DNA of 64,000 nucleotides from Pseudomonadota bacterium (GTDB lineage Bacteria > Desulfobacterota > Desulfovibrionia > Desulfovibrionales > Desulfovibrionaceae), in NCBI GenBank assembly GCA_023460395.1, contig JAEWQB010000017.1:62001-126000 (forward strand), given 5' to 3'. A program made the translations under genes and the position numbers. Each line of letters opens with the position of its first letter. Positions within the stretch are counted from its first letter, which is position 1. The notes under the pieces were generated by a model. It was not told the DNA's origin. It worked only from the letters and a program-made list of their open reading frames with translations, and searched no databases. Below are positions 25,314 through 34,407 of the stretch, in pieces.

Positions 25314-28139
25314 CTATCCGCCAAGCCGCGCCAGCAACCCGGCGGCGGCAGTGCGCACGAGTTGCTTCTGCAGGGCAATACGGTGCGGCTCTCCGCCAGC
25401 CAGTGCGTCTTCCATATCCTGCAAGATACGGGCAAATTCCGTGGCCTTCAGCAACGCTGCCGTGCCCCGGAGTGTATGCGCTGTTCGGATGGCAAGAGCG
25501 GCGTCATGATCGGGAAGTACCGCTTCAAATGCGTTCAGAAACCGGGAGACTTTGTCACGGAACCCTGAAAGTTGCGAGTTCAGAAAATCTGGATCGTCCC
25601 CATAGTCCCTGCGGAACGCAGGAAGGTCAATGCCTGAAAGGTCCATTGCGGCGGGGGGGATGGAGACGACGGGAACCGGCAGTCCTGCCGGACACGGTTG
25701 TCCTGACGGCCCCGGCTCTTCCGCCCAATCCCGCTGTCCTGCGCAGTCCGGTGTGCAGCGCAACATAGCGCTCGAAACAGGTGTTTCATGACCTCCGGCT
25801 GGCAATACACCTATCCGCCGCACAAGACAGTCCTGCAACTGCTGCCGGGTGACCGGTTTGACAAGATACTCAGCAAACCCCGCAGCCTGTGCCCGTTCAC
25901 GCGCGTCACGGGTGGTGTTGGCAGAAAGTCCCACTATGCACGGCTGATATTCCGGTGCGATACGCAAAATTTCTCTGGCGGCAGCCAACCCATCCATGGA
26001 CGGCATCTGGATATCCATAAAGATGAGCGAAGGCCGTGTCCGTGCCGCTGACGCCACGGCCTCGGCCCCGCTGGCGGCAGTATCCGGGGAAATACCCAAC
26101 GATGCAAATAACTGGCAAAGCACTTCGCGGTTCATATCCACGTCTTCCACAACCAATACGCGGGCGCGACAAAATGCCGGAGCGCACGTGGCGCGGGGAA
26201 TGTCTATCCGGGACGGCACATGCCGGGGCGGGAGCACTGCGCTGACTGTGCGGAACAACGCATGTGGATGCACAGGAAACGCAAGGCGTTCCGCGTGAGG
26301 AAAAAACGGCTGTGCCCACTTGGGGACCGTGTCTGATGTCCAATCTGACATCGTGCGGTCATCACGTGCCGCTGTTTCCCTTTCTGCGGCGCATTGCCCC
26401 GCGTGCCCCGCGTGATCCGCGTGATCCGCGTGATCCGCGTGGCCCGTGTGCGGCAACCAAATAAGGGGCAAAGGCCGGGAGCCAAACGTCTCCCGCAGAA
26501 TCCGCGCTACCGAAAGGGTTATGGTGCCCGCAACCACGAGCGCGGGGGACGACGCTGCCAGCACCGCACGCAAGGCATCGGCATCCTCTCCCGAAAACGC
26601 CACAGTTTGAAATCCCAACCGCGTAAGAAGAGGGTCAACGCGCTGTGTGGCAACGCCCGCCTCCAGCAACAACGCGGTATGGCCCTGCCACTGGCGCAAA
26701 GAATTTTCCTTTACTGCATCGTCACAGGAAAACGGCATAACAGCGCGGAAAAGACTACCCTGCCCCGGAACCCCCTCCACGTGCATGGTTCCACCGGCTT
26801 GAGCGACAATGCGGGAACAAATAGCCAGCCCCAACCCCACCCCGCCGTACCGGCGGGAAATGGACCCATCTTCCTGCACGAAAGGAAGGAAAATGTCCTT
26901 AGCATGCTGTGGATTAATGCCTATGCCTGTATCGCGGACACGGAAGTCCAGCCACACCCTGCCGGTTTGTCCCTCCAGACCGGACGCTTCCCATGAGCCG
27001 CGCGGCATACGGCGGATTTCCAATTCTACCTCGCCTCGCTCCGTAAATTTAACGGCGTTGCCCAGCAGGTTGCCCAGCACCTGTGTCAGACGATCCGGGT
27101 CGCCCCGCAGGGCCAACGGCACGTCCGCATGCAAGTGCAGACGAAGGGGCAACCCCTTCTCCGCCGCTCCCGGCCCTGAGGTATCGAGCACACGGGCGAG
27201 CACGCTGTCCAAATAAAACGCTTCATTGCGCAGGGGCAGCGTTTCCATGTCAGCCTTGGCGTAATCCAATACATTGTCAAACAGCGCCAGCAATGACGAA
27301 GATGCTGTGTGGATATTGCCCAAACGGCTCCGCAAGCCGCCCGGCCCGCCGGAGTTGTCCCCCTGTGGAGAGGTAAGCAGCAATTCCGTGAGGCCGATAA
27401 TCGCACTCATGGGCGTGCGGATTTCATGACTCATATTTGCCAAAAACTCGGTTTTTGCCCTGCTTGCAGCCTCCACCCGTGCTTTGGCGGCTTCAAGTTC
27501 TCGATTTTTTTCATCACTGATGAGCATGATAATACAGGATACGCTGACGATCTGATAAATCGCCGTCGCCAAAAACATCCCCTGAAACAACCTTTCAGGG
27601 GAAAGAGACGGATAACCGGTCAGGACAAGAAAAAAGGCCGCAGCAAGGCACAGAGTAACCACCGCCATGCAGAAAAACACGCCCCCTGCCACGCGATGTA
27701 TCCGCCGCGTGCCTCGCAGCAGCGTGCGAGCGGCGATAAGCCGGATACCGGTGGAGAACAGCATGGTAATGACTAGCCGGGCCGCCATATTGGACTGCCC
27801 CAACGCAAAATAGACCAACGGCACCCAAAAGACCACGCCCAGTAGCACAAGCGAACGGGCACGCACAGGCCGGTTCATAAAGCGGCGCAGGCCGGCAAGG
27901 TAGAGGAGGCTTCCTGCGTATACGAAGCCATTGTTGAAAACAACGGCTATGGGCTGATAATTCCGCGGGTAGAGCACTATCAGCAGCACCCCTATCCCCG
28001 CGCAGAGGTAGCCCAAACTCCAGCACAGCAACGCGGCACGGTTGCGCATGCCCCACCCCAGTAACAACACGGCGATGCTACAGCACAGCCACATACCGCC
28101 ATTATAGAGAACAAGAGTTGTACTATCGAGCAAGGGCAT
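25314..28139 (-). CDS. membrane hybrid histidine kinase (7TM-HisKA-HATPase-REC-REC-Hpt)
   Basis: A 941-residue multistep phosphorelay kinase. About seven hydrophobic segments fill the first 215 residues and must form the sensor. The H-box is FLANMSHEIRTPMSAIIGL, the N-box QVLGNLLGNAVKFTE, and the G boxes VRDTGIGI and GGVGLGLAI. A degenerate receiver-like region follows (VALL-type start, no phosphoacceptor Asp that I can see). A canonical receiver (VLVVEDVDMNREV, FMDIQMPSMDG, LVKPVT) comes next, and a C-terminal Hpt domain has the phosphotransfer His in RTAHTLRGTAALLKA. The linker between the two receivers contains an in-frame 9-bp tandem repeat. It lies 37 bp downstream of a regulator gene in the same direction and probably passes phosphate to it. 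Confidence 0.9.
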   Translation of the reverse strand: MPLLDSTTLVLYNGGMWLCCSIAVLLLGWGMRNRAALLCWSLGYLCAGIGVLLIVLYPRNYQPIAVVFNNGFVYAGSLLYLAGLRRFMNRPVRARSLVLLGVVFWVPLVYFALGQSNMAARLVITMLFSTGIRLIAARTLLRGTRRIHRVAGGVFFCMAVVTLCLAAAFFLVLTGYPSLSPERLFQGMFLATAIYQIVSVSCIIMLISDEKNRELEAAKARVEAASRAKTEFLANMSHEIRTPMSAIIGLTELLLTSPQGDNSGGPGGLRSRLGNIHTASSSLLALFDNVLDYAKADMETLPLRNEAFYLDSVLARVLDTSGPGAAEKGLPLRLHLHADVPLALRGDPDRLTQVLGNLLGNAVKFTERGEVELEIRRMPRGSWEASGLEGQTGRVWLDFRVRDTGIGINPQHAKDIFLPFVQEDGSISRRYGGVGLGLAICSRIVAQAGGTMHVEGVPGQGSLFRAVMPFSCDDAVKENSLRQWQGHTALLLEAGVATQRVDPLLTRLGFQTVAFSGEDADALRAVLAASSPALVVAGTITLSVARILRETFGSRPLPLIWLPHTGHADHADHADHAGHAGQCAAERETAARDDRTMSDWTSDTVPKWAQPFFPHAERLAFPVHPHALFRTVSAVLPPRHVPSRIDIPRATCAPAFCRARVLVVEDVDMNREVLCQLFASLGISPDTAASGAEAVASAARTRPSLIFMDIQMPSMDGLAAAREILRIAPEYQPCIVGLSANTTRDARERAQAAGFAEYLVKPVTRQQLQDCLVRRIGVLPAGGHETPVSSAMLRCTPDCAGQRDWAEEPGPSGQPCPAGLPVPVVSIPPAAMDLSGIDLPAFRRDYGDDPDFLNSQLSGFRDKVSRFLNAFEAVLPDHDAALAIRTAHTLRGTAALLKATEFARILQDMEDALAGGEPHRIALQKQLVRTAAAGLLARLGG
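26400..26444 (+). repeat. 9-bp tandem repeat inside the hybrid kinase gene
   Basis: Five head-to-tail 9-bp units based on CGCGTGATC, three of them identical (26409-26435) and the flanking two with two changed bases each. On the coding (minus) strand they encode repeated His-Ala-Asp/Gly triplets at about residues 566-580, between the degenerate and true receiver domains. The unit length keeps the reading frame, so copy number could vary without breaking the gene. Confidence 0.8.
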
Positions 28140-28176
28140 AGCGTGTGTGAAGAGATTTGCCGGGTTAGGAAAGGGA

Positions 28177-29490
28177 CTAGTCCATGTCGTATTTCTTGAG
28201 CATGTTATACAACTGACGGGATGAAATACCCAGCACCGCCGCCGCCCGGCTTCTGTTATTCCCCGTGCGGTTCATCACCATGCGGATGTAGTCTGCCTCG
28301 GCCCTGCCGCGCGCTTCCTTAAGGGAGCCGGGAACCGACGGCCCGGTCAACTGCGTCTCCTCCGCCGGACCGCCAACCAGCACACACCCTTCCGCTATTT
28401 CCGAAAGAAGATGCGCCGGGGTCAACATGCCCACGCGGGCGTGCAGCATCATACGCGCGAGTAATGTTTCCAGCCCGATAAAGTTATCTATGTAGGCACT
28501 AAGCACCAGCGTTTCAGCCAATTCAGGACTGATGCCCTCCACCCGCGTGCCCAGTTCGCTGTTATAGCGCTTACGCAACGCGTCCAGTGCGGGGAAAATA
28601 TCCTCCCGCCTTTCCGGCAGGTCCGGCAAGGCGAGACTAAGCGACCAAAACTGCGCGTATCGTCTGGCACCATAGGCACCGTGAAGCTGCCATGCTCCCA
28701 TGGGAGAAACAAGGGAAACAACCTGCGGGGGCGAATCCGTTTGGTCAAGGAATTCGGCAAGCGCGTCCAAAACCGGGCGTAGCACCGGCGGCGAAGCGTC
28801 CTCCAGCCCGCGCAACACCAATGTGGCGGGTTTCCCCGTGGGAGTTTCCCCGTGTTGAATATTACTCAGTGTTTCCGCTGCGTTCGCGGCACAGTCCACT
28901 TCCACGAGCCGCCCTGTGCGTGCTCCCGTGGCGTGCATGTAATACCCCAGCGCGCTTCGCCCGGAACCACGGTTCCCCACAACCAGCAAGTTTCTTCCCG
29001 CCCGTGCCACAGCCCCCGCCGTGGAAAGAAGAGAGGAAAACAAAACACCCCGTGCCGTAAGCCGGTGGGCGTCTTGCGAGGCCGCTGGCATATACCGTTC
29101 CGCCGTGTGACAAGTACGACAGATAACCGATTCCACATCTTCCAGCAGGCGTTCCGCCGGATCCCCTTTGGCAAAATAGGAAGAGGCACCCAACCGCATG
29201 GCCCGCACAGCGGTTCCCACAGAAGCGTGCGCAGTAATAATGATAACCGGAAGTCCCGGATAGTAGCGTTTGACTAACTCAAGAAACTGCATGCCACCCA
29301 TGTCTGTCATGGTCAGGTCCACGAGGACCAACGCAAAGGAATTAAACATAAGCGCGTCCAGCGCTGATTGCGTGTTGGAGACACAGGTGACGGCATGCCC
29401 CGCCGTATGCAGAACGTGTTCAAAAAACCGGGCGTCCACTGGATCGTCTTCAACGATAAGAATGTGGGCGGTGTAGAATTCAGCGGACAT
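28177..29490 (-). CDS. NtrC-like response regulator with a degenerate AAA+ domain
   Basis: A 437-residue regulator. The receiver domain is intact: ILIVEDDPVDARFF with the acidic pair, and the phosphoacceptor Asp in LVLVDLTMTDMGG. The middle domain aligns with the sigma-54 AAA+ fold but is short and eroded: Walker A is GNRGSGRS (Arg for the catalytic Lys), the Walker B position reads LVLRGLED, and no GAFTGA loop is present. A Fis-type HTH ends it (NRSRAAAVLGISSRQLYNMLKKY). It therefore probably binds DNA without acting as a sigma-54 ATPase. I chose ATG 29490, which has a GGAGAGGGG site; an ATG at 29517 has none. It is the first gene of an operon with the hybrid kinase. Confidence 0.88.
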   Translation of the reverse strand: MSAEFYTAHILIVEDDPVDARFFEHVLHTAGHAVTCVSNTQSALDALMFNSFALVLVDLTMTDMGGMQFLELVKRYYPGLPVIIITAHASVGTAVRAMRLGASSYFAKGDPAERLLEDVESVICRTCHTAERYMPAASQDAHRLTARGVLFSSLLSTAGAVARAGRNLLVVGNRGSGRSALGYYMHATGARTGRLVEVDCAANAAETLSNIQHGETPTGKPATLVLRGLEDASPPVLRPVLDALAEFLDQTDSPPQVVSLVSPMGAWQLHGAYGARRYAQFWSLSLALPDLPERREDIFPALDALRKRYNSELGTRVEGISPELAETLVLSAYIDNFIGLETLLARMMLHARVGMLTPAHLLSEIAEGCVLVGGPAEETQLTGPSVPGSLKEARGRAEADYIRMVMNRTGNNRSRAAAVLGISSRQLYNMLKKYDMD

Positions 29491-29656
29491 TTCCCCTCTC
29501 TCCAAAGCAGATTTCATATGCTCGCAGGCTACACTGTGTGCTGTAAGCTGGTAAGAAACCTTCTCATTAGCAGCACAATGGCGAATCTATTCACCTAGCA
29601 TAGAAAGCAATGGAGTCAAGAGGAATATGCGCAAAGACTACGCTCCTCCCTCTATA

Positions 29657-30136
29657 TCAGGGGGTCCGCCCGTCCTCCAGTCCTTCAAGTCTGGCGATTT
29701 TTTCACGCAACAGGGCGTTTTCTTTCCACAACTGTCTGTTTTCACCATACACTGCCCGCAGTTCCCGCGACAGCTCTCTGTTGGTTGACCGTTCCAGTCG
29801 CAGTTCCTGATGGAACGCCCATAGCTGTATATCTACTTTTCCACACGATACGTCAGGTTCCACCAAAGCGCGTGTAGAAAGAGTCTGGTCCTGTGCGCGG
29901 GCGGCCTTTTCCGACTCGACATTCAGTTCTTTTGGGCCTTTTCCAAATAGAAGCCATTTGGGATCGATATTTAGCACTAAACAAATAGTGCAAAGGGTTT
30001 CAACATCTGGAGCGCTTACCCCTAATTCATACCGGCTCAAAGATCGCTGTGAAATGCCAAGTGTCTGTGAAAAACTGAATTGCGACAGAGCCCCCCGCAG
30101 CTCTTTCAGGCGTTTAGAAAATTCGTTCACGGCCAT
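29657..30136 (-). CDS. XRE-type helix-turn-helix regulator with a C-terminal coiled coil
   Basis: A 159-residue protein. Residues about 5-65 are a lambda-repressor-like HTH (FSKRLKELRGALSQFSFSQ, then LGISQRSLSRYELGVSAPD and VLNIDPKWLLFGKGP). The last 45 residues are rich in Glu, Arg and Leu in heptads and should form a coiled coil for dimerisation, in place of the peptidase domain found in phage-type repressors. I chose MAVNEFSKRLKEL at 30136, with AGAGGAT 7 bp upstream; the frame runs open to 30298 without family similarity. It stands alone between the two-component operon and a gene-poor stretch. Targets are unknown; upstream repeats suggest autoregulation. Confidence 0.87.
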   Translation of the reverse strand: MAVNEFSKRLKELRGALSQFSFSQTLGISQRSLSRYELGVSAPDVETLCTICLVLNIDPKWLLFGKGPKELNVESEKAARAQDQTLSTRALVEPDVSCGKVDIQLWAFHQELRLERSTNRELSRELRAVYGENRQLWKENALLREKIARLEGLEDGRTP

Positions 30137-30200
30137 GCAGTATCCTCTAAAACGGTTACGTGGGTTGTCCGCAAGCGTTTCAAAGGAACAGCATACCTGT

Positions 30201-30228
30201 AGTAGACAAAAATGGCTTATTGTAGACA
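30201..30228 (-). promoter_or_regulatory. possible promoter and operator of the XRE regulator gene
   Basis: GTAGACA is repeated directly (30202-30208 and 30222-30228), with the copies 20 bp or two helical turns apart. On the minus strand the upstream copy overlaps a TACAAT -10-like box (30219-30224) whose -35 partner is poor. The layout would suit a repressor blocking its own promoter about 75 bp before its start codon. Confidence 0.35.
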
Positions 30229-30331
30229 TTTTAGCCTTGCTAAACAGGTCATATGCGTCTAAAAAAGACTTGCGGGCGGCTGCGCCTGACACCATCAATG
30301 CACTCGCAGAGTACAGCCGCTCCGTACACCG

Positions 30332-30364
30332 GTCAACGTCCGTTGCTCTCGCTCGGACGTTGAC
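30332..30364. repeat. perfect 11-bp inverted repeat
   Basis: GTCAACGTCCG (30332-30342) and its exact complement (30354-30364) enclose an 11-nt loop. No T-run follows on either strand, so this is more likely an operator, an RNA stem or a relic than a standard terminator. Confidence 0.6.
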
Positions 30365-30773
30365 TTCGCAAATAATGGAACAGACGGGGGGCCGTCCTGT
30401 TTATGAAAGGATAATAGCGTGTTACATGCTATATAGATGGCATGGTAAGAGCAGGGAGACAAGCCGAATCACAGCGCTTGGCACATCTGACGGTTGTGTC
30501 TGAACTGGCGGCACTTGTGACGTGTCTCCCGCCCCCGGAACCGGGGAAAGAGGTGAGGAGTTGTTCTGGCCACGGGGGGCAAATCCGGCGTTGGTCCGCT
30601 TGCCCCAAAATCTGCCGCAGAGAACTGCCCTTCGGAATATCCGGGGAGTCGTCCCTCAGCACAGGTGCCTCGCGGCGTATGACGACAACGACAAACTCAG
30701 CTAAGCACGCTAGAGAATCACTGCGGGCCATTGTGGATTCGGCTCCCGCCTGATTCCCTCTGCAAAGCCGACA

Positions 30774-30807
30774 CTCTCCCGCCAGTCCCGTCAGACTGGC
30801 GGGAGAG
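30774..30807 (-). terminator. probable terminator of the OB-fold lipoprotein gene
   Basis: A perfect 13-bp stem (30774-30786 with 30795-30807) with an 8-nt loop lies 13 bp past the stop of the minus-strand lipoprotein gene. The T-run is poor, so it may also work as an mRNA-stabilising 3' stem. Confidence 0.5.
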
Positions 30808-30819
30808 CCCACCGAAAGA

Positions 30820-31314
30820 TTAAAACGGCAACCACGAAGTTGTCCGCCCGGCGATTTCTCCATTTTCCAAAACAAGTACCGCATTGCCGGAGGCGGTTGT
30901 CCACTTAGTGACGGCGCTCTTGCCGCCAAAAACACCGACTGCGGAAACCGCATCCCCCACTTTAATACCCATTTCCCCCAGCCGCACAACCTGATCCTGC
31001 CGGATAAACACAATAATCCTGTGGTCCAGTTCCACAAACAAATTGCGGGCCGTACTTTGATCGACGCGTGTCACCGTACCGGTAACATTAATGACGCGAC
31101 CATCCAGTTCCGTGACCTCGGCATCATCACGCATGTACGCGCGATAAAGGTTGCTGGCATCGTACTGAGCGGGACGCCCGCCCCCCAGACATGCGGAAAG
31201 CGCCACCGTAGCCGCCAGAACAATCGCAAGAATACCCGCGCGGCGCAGGACCGCGCGCACACCACCGTGAAGGAACGTCTTTCCCTTCCATAACCGCGTT
31301 TCACAATGTATCAT
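30820..31314 (-). CDS. putative lipoprotein with an OB-fold (tRNA_anti-like) domain
   Basis: A 164-residue protein with a signal segment (ILAIVLAATVALSAC) ending in a lipobox and lipidated Cys. The mature part, from YDASNLYRAYMRDDAEVTELDG, followed by VINVTGTVTRVDQ and a later VGDAVSAVGVFGG, resembles the OB-fold anti-codon-like domain found in small bacterial lipoproteins of unknown function. The long charged N-terminal stretch before the hydrophobic segment suggests the true start could be further in. The ribosome site is weak. It lies 19 bp downstream of tag on the same strand and could be co-transcribed. Confidence 0.75.
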   Translation of the reverse strand: MIHCETRLWKGKTFLHGGVRAVLRRAGILAIVLAATVALSACLGGGRPAQYDASNLYRAYMRDDAEVTELDGRVINVTGTVTRVDQSTARNLFVELDHRIIVFIRQDQVVRLGEMGIKVGDAVSAVGVFGGKSAVTKWTTASGNAVLVLENGEIAGRTTSWLPF

Positions 31315-31333
31315 TACGTTCTATTCCCGCAGG

Positions 31334-31927
31334 TTATTGCTGTTCACCCATGGCCCGAATTATTTCGTACCGAAAACAGGACACAAGATGATCATTTACC
31401 AGACCGGTGGCCTGTAAATACGCATACATGATGGTAGAGCCTACAAATCGAAAACCGCGCTGTTTCATATCCTTGGCCAATACGTCTGAAAGAGGCGTGG
31501 AAGCGGGCACGTCCTCCTTCCTTTTCCACGCGTTCTGAACGGTGCGGCCCTCCACGAAATTCCATATGTAGCGGGAAAACGAACCGTATTCCGCCTGCAC
31601 CTTCAAAAAACACGCGGCATTGCTGATAGCCGAAAGTATTTTCAGTCGGTTACGAATGATTCCCGTGTCCTGTAGAAGCCTATCCACGTCCTGCTGGGTA
31701 AACTGCGAAACGCGCACGGGATCGAACCCGGCGAAAGCCGCCCGGTACCCTTCTCGGCGCTGCAAAATAGTTCTCCAGCTCAACCCGGCCTGTGCTGTTT
31801 CCAATACCAGAAACGCATAGTGGGTGGCATCGTCATAAACGGGAACGCCCCATTCGTGATCGTGGTACCGGGTTTCCGCCGGTGAAGCTAACGCCCACGG
31901 GCAACGGGCCGGTTGCTGCGTATTCAT
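31334..31927 (-). CDS. tag: DNA-3-methyladenine glycosylase I
   Basis: A 197-residue base-excision repair enzyme that removes 3-methyladenine from alkylated DNA. It starts close to the zinc-binding Cys in CPWAL and continues with RYHDHEWGVPVYDD. AGLSWRTILQRREGYRAAFAG, the substrate-pocket segment GIIRNRLKI and the C-terminal zinc ligands in NDHLVSCFR are all conserved. I chose MNTQQPARCPWAL at 31927, with AGAGG 7 bp upstream. An open extension to 32002 has no family similarity. Confidence 0.95.
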   Translation of the reverse strand: MNTQQPARCPWALASPAETRYHDHEWGVPVYDDATHYAFLVLETAQAGLSWRTILQRREGYRAAFAGFDPVRVSQFTQQDVDRLLQDTGIIRNRLKILSAISNAACFLKVQAEYGSFSRYIWNFVEGRTVQNAWKRKEDVPASTPLSDVLAKDMKQRGFRFVGSTIMYAYLQATGLVNDHLVSCFRYEIIRAMGEQQ

Positions 31928-32072
31928 AGCATACCTCTGGGAAATGCCACCCAAGGCGGCAGATGAAGGCTGCGTTCCCACCGAGGGAGCCGCTTCAAAC
32001 AAACGGGGAACAGGGTATCTATCCCCTGCCCCCCTGTGGCGATGAAGTCAATGCTTTTCAAAAAACGCGAAA

Positions 32073-33458
32073 TCAGTCCTTCTCACTTTCCCGCTTCAGC
32101 TCTTGGACAAGAGCGACCAGTTGCGCGGTCTGCTCCGCCAGTTTCCGCAAAGCGGAGGAAGACTCCGCGACATCGGAAGCCGTCTGTACGGTAATTCCGT
32201 TAATTTCCTCAATGGCGTGCGATATTTCTTCGGAAGTGGCGGATTGCTGCTCCGCCGCAGTGGCTATGGACTGTATCTGCCCTGCCGACTCCACCGCTCC
32301 GTCCACAATGTGCGACAGCACCTCACCCGACGCATTCGCCAGCCGGGAAGCACGTTCCAGATTTTCCACAGCGGAACGCATAGCCGCCACATTTGTCGCG
32401 GCAACCTTTTGCACCGCCTGAATGGAGGCGCCCACGTCCTGCGTGGCGTGCATGGTCTTTTCAGCCAACTTGCGCACCTCGTCCGCCACCACGGCGAAAC
32501 CGCGCCCCGCGTCGCCCGCGCGGGCAGCTTCGATAGCCGCATTCAGCGCCAGCAAATTGGTCTGATCCGCAATGTCGGAAATAACCGTCATAATATTCCC
32601 AATAGCGCGGGCCTGTTCGTCCAGTTGCGCCATATCCGCATTCAGGGCTTCGGCCTGCTGCCGGGTGGCACCCATGGCAGCCATAGATTCCTTAACCACC
32701 TGTGCGCCTTCCTGCGCCTTATCACGCACGCCGGTGCCCTGCTCCGCAGCACGCCCCGCGCTACGGGCTACTTCCAGCACTGTGGCATTCATCTCTTCCA
32801 TGGCGCTGGCGGTGGTATGAATACGCTCCCGCTGAGTATCGGTACCGTGCCGGATACCGTCTGTCTTCGCCGCGATTTCTCTGCTTGCCTGCGAAATGCC
32901 CGCCACAGCGCTTTCAAGCTGTTCAGCCGCGTGCAGCATACCTTCCGCCCGTGCCCGGCGGGCCTGACGGAGCGCCTCCGCGGCTTGTTGGCTGGCAGAT
33001 TCCGCGGCTCGCGCCTTTTCTTCCGCTTCGGAGGTCTTAAGTGTGATCTCCCGCAGATTTGCCTCCAGCGTAACGGCGGTGCTGTTCAGCGAAGCGAATA
33101 TCTGCCCCACCTCGTCTTTGGTACGATTCGGCAACCGGCGGGAGTAATCTCCGCGCGATATGGTTTCCAAAAAGCCAGCCACCGTTTTCAGAGGACGAGC
33201 CGTAGTGCGGTCCACAAATAGCCAGACAAAAATTCCGATACCGAACAGACAAACGCCAAAGACCAACAACAGCCGGGTAAGCACGGTATACACAGGGGCC
33301 ATAATTTCCGCCCGCGGAATAAGGCCGATAAATTTCCAACCCAGCTTCGGGGAGGTGACTACAACGCCCACATAGGCCCTGCCCCCCAATGTCACGTCCT
33401 GCACACCGTTGGTCACGGCGAAAAGCCGGGAATAGGCAGCTTCCTTCAATTCGGTCAC
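32073..33458 (-). pseudogene. methyl-accepting chemotaxis protein, 3' part (frameshifted from the upstream part)
   Basis: The downstream piece of a split chemoreceptor, 461 codons. It begins in the middle of a dCache sensor domain (VTELKEAAYSRLFAVTNGVQ), crosses the membrane once (LLLVFGVCLFGIGIFVWLFV), and continues with a HAMP domain and the MCP signalling hairpin. The hairpin tip IADQTNLLALNAAIEAARAG is intact. The first usable codon is GTG at 33458, overlapping the TGA of the upstream piece, so coupled re-initiation is conceivable, but the product would lack half a sensor and its first membrane anchor. Adding one base near 33483-33486 restores one 705-codon-scale receptor. Confidence 0.88.
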
Positions 33459-34174
33459 ATTTTTAAAATTAGTCTTGGCGTTGCTGGGTTGGCGATAACC
33501 ACCCCATCATCCTGCACCAGCAATACGTGACCGGCTTCACCAACATGGATGCCGCCCGCCAGTGAGGTCAGCGCATCCAGACTAATATCCATGGCGGCGA
33601 CCCCCAGCACCGTACCCTGCGCACGGCTCGCCTTAGCTAGGCTGATGGTGGCTTCGCCCGTACCGGACATGTAGGCTTTGGAAAGAATAGCCGTATTCGG
33701 TGCCGATACGGCGTCCGTGTACCACGGGCGTGTGCGGGGATCGAATTTAGGCGGTAGATTCAGAGGATCCCCCGTAATAAACGCGCCCTGCCTGCTTCCG
33801 AAATATACCGCCACATAATTCCCGTGGCTCCGTTTGACCGTCCGAAAAAATTCGGAAAGGCCCAGTCCCACCGCGTCGTCAGAACGGACATGAGACGACA
33901 CGTCACCTGTGTCATTGACATACGAGGTGCTTATCGCATCGGCGGACGCCAGCAACGGATGACGCGACATCATATCCGCATTGCGCCTAGCTTCCTCTAA
34001 ATATTGGGTAACCGTGTAATCGACCTGACGCAGTTCTTTCGCCGTTGCCTCTGTTACCGCGCTACGGGATTCTTCACTGATAGAATACGCAGTTAACGCA
34101 AACAAAATGCCCACGGCCAAGATAATAGCCAAAAGCAAGCCCACGACAATTTTGGCTTTTATGGAATTCCGCAT
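33455..34174 (-). pseudogene. methyl-accepting chemotaxis protein, 5' part (frameshifted)
   Basis: The upstream piece of the split chemoreceptor, 239 residues. It has the N-terminal membrane helix (MRNSIKAKIVVGLLLAIILA) and most of a periplasmic dCache_1 domain, with YVAVYFGSRQGAFI and FDPRTRPWYTDAV as Cache signatures and VLGVAAMDISLDAL before the break. The frame then shifts inside VIANPA, and nine residues later it stops. GGGAG 6 bp upstream supports the ATG at 34174 rather than 34189. The alternate frame immediately gives NAKTNFKNVTELK, the expected continuation. Confidence 0.88.
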
Positions 34175-34320
34175 ACACTCTCCCTTCAAAAAACGGAAAA
34201 ATACTGTGAATCACGAAAGCCATACCCACAGCAAGGTCAGAAGGGCAAGCGGCAAAAGGCACCCCCCCAAAAATGGCACCGCCTCCGGCCCGTTCAAACG
34301 AAAGCGCCCCCCGGCAACGG

Positions 34321-34360
34321 CTGAAACACAACACCCCGACATTGCTGCCGGGGTGTTGTG
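34321..34360 (-). terminator. terminator after the TPR gene
   Basis: A perfect 12-bp stem (34327-34338 with 34349-34360), 10-nt loop, followed by TTTC on the minus strand. It ends the three-gene operon 34408-36084. Confidence 0.75.
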
Positions 34361-34407
34361 TAAAAGTCATGCAACTCCCGCATGAGGAGCCGCCAGAAAA
34401 AATAGCC

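Larger units (their letters stand above)
30237..30819. other. gene-poor region between the XRE regulator and a lipoprotein gene
   Basis: About 580 bases with no coding sequence I can support. Open frames exist on both strands, for example 30442-30753 on the plus strand, but their translations have no motif and no ribosome site. Two perfect inverted repeats (listed separately) are the only clear structures. Confidence 0.5.

Noticed and set aside
29958..30503. 181-codon plus-strand frame antisense to the XRE regulator gene
   Set aside because: It covers the HTH-encoding part in antisense, and the translation has no recognisable domain or start site.
30442..30753. 103-codon plus-strand frame in the gene-poor region
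   Set aside because: No ribosome site, no motif, skewed composition and overlap with an antisense frame of similar length; not supportable as a gene.
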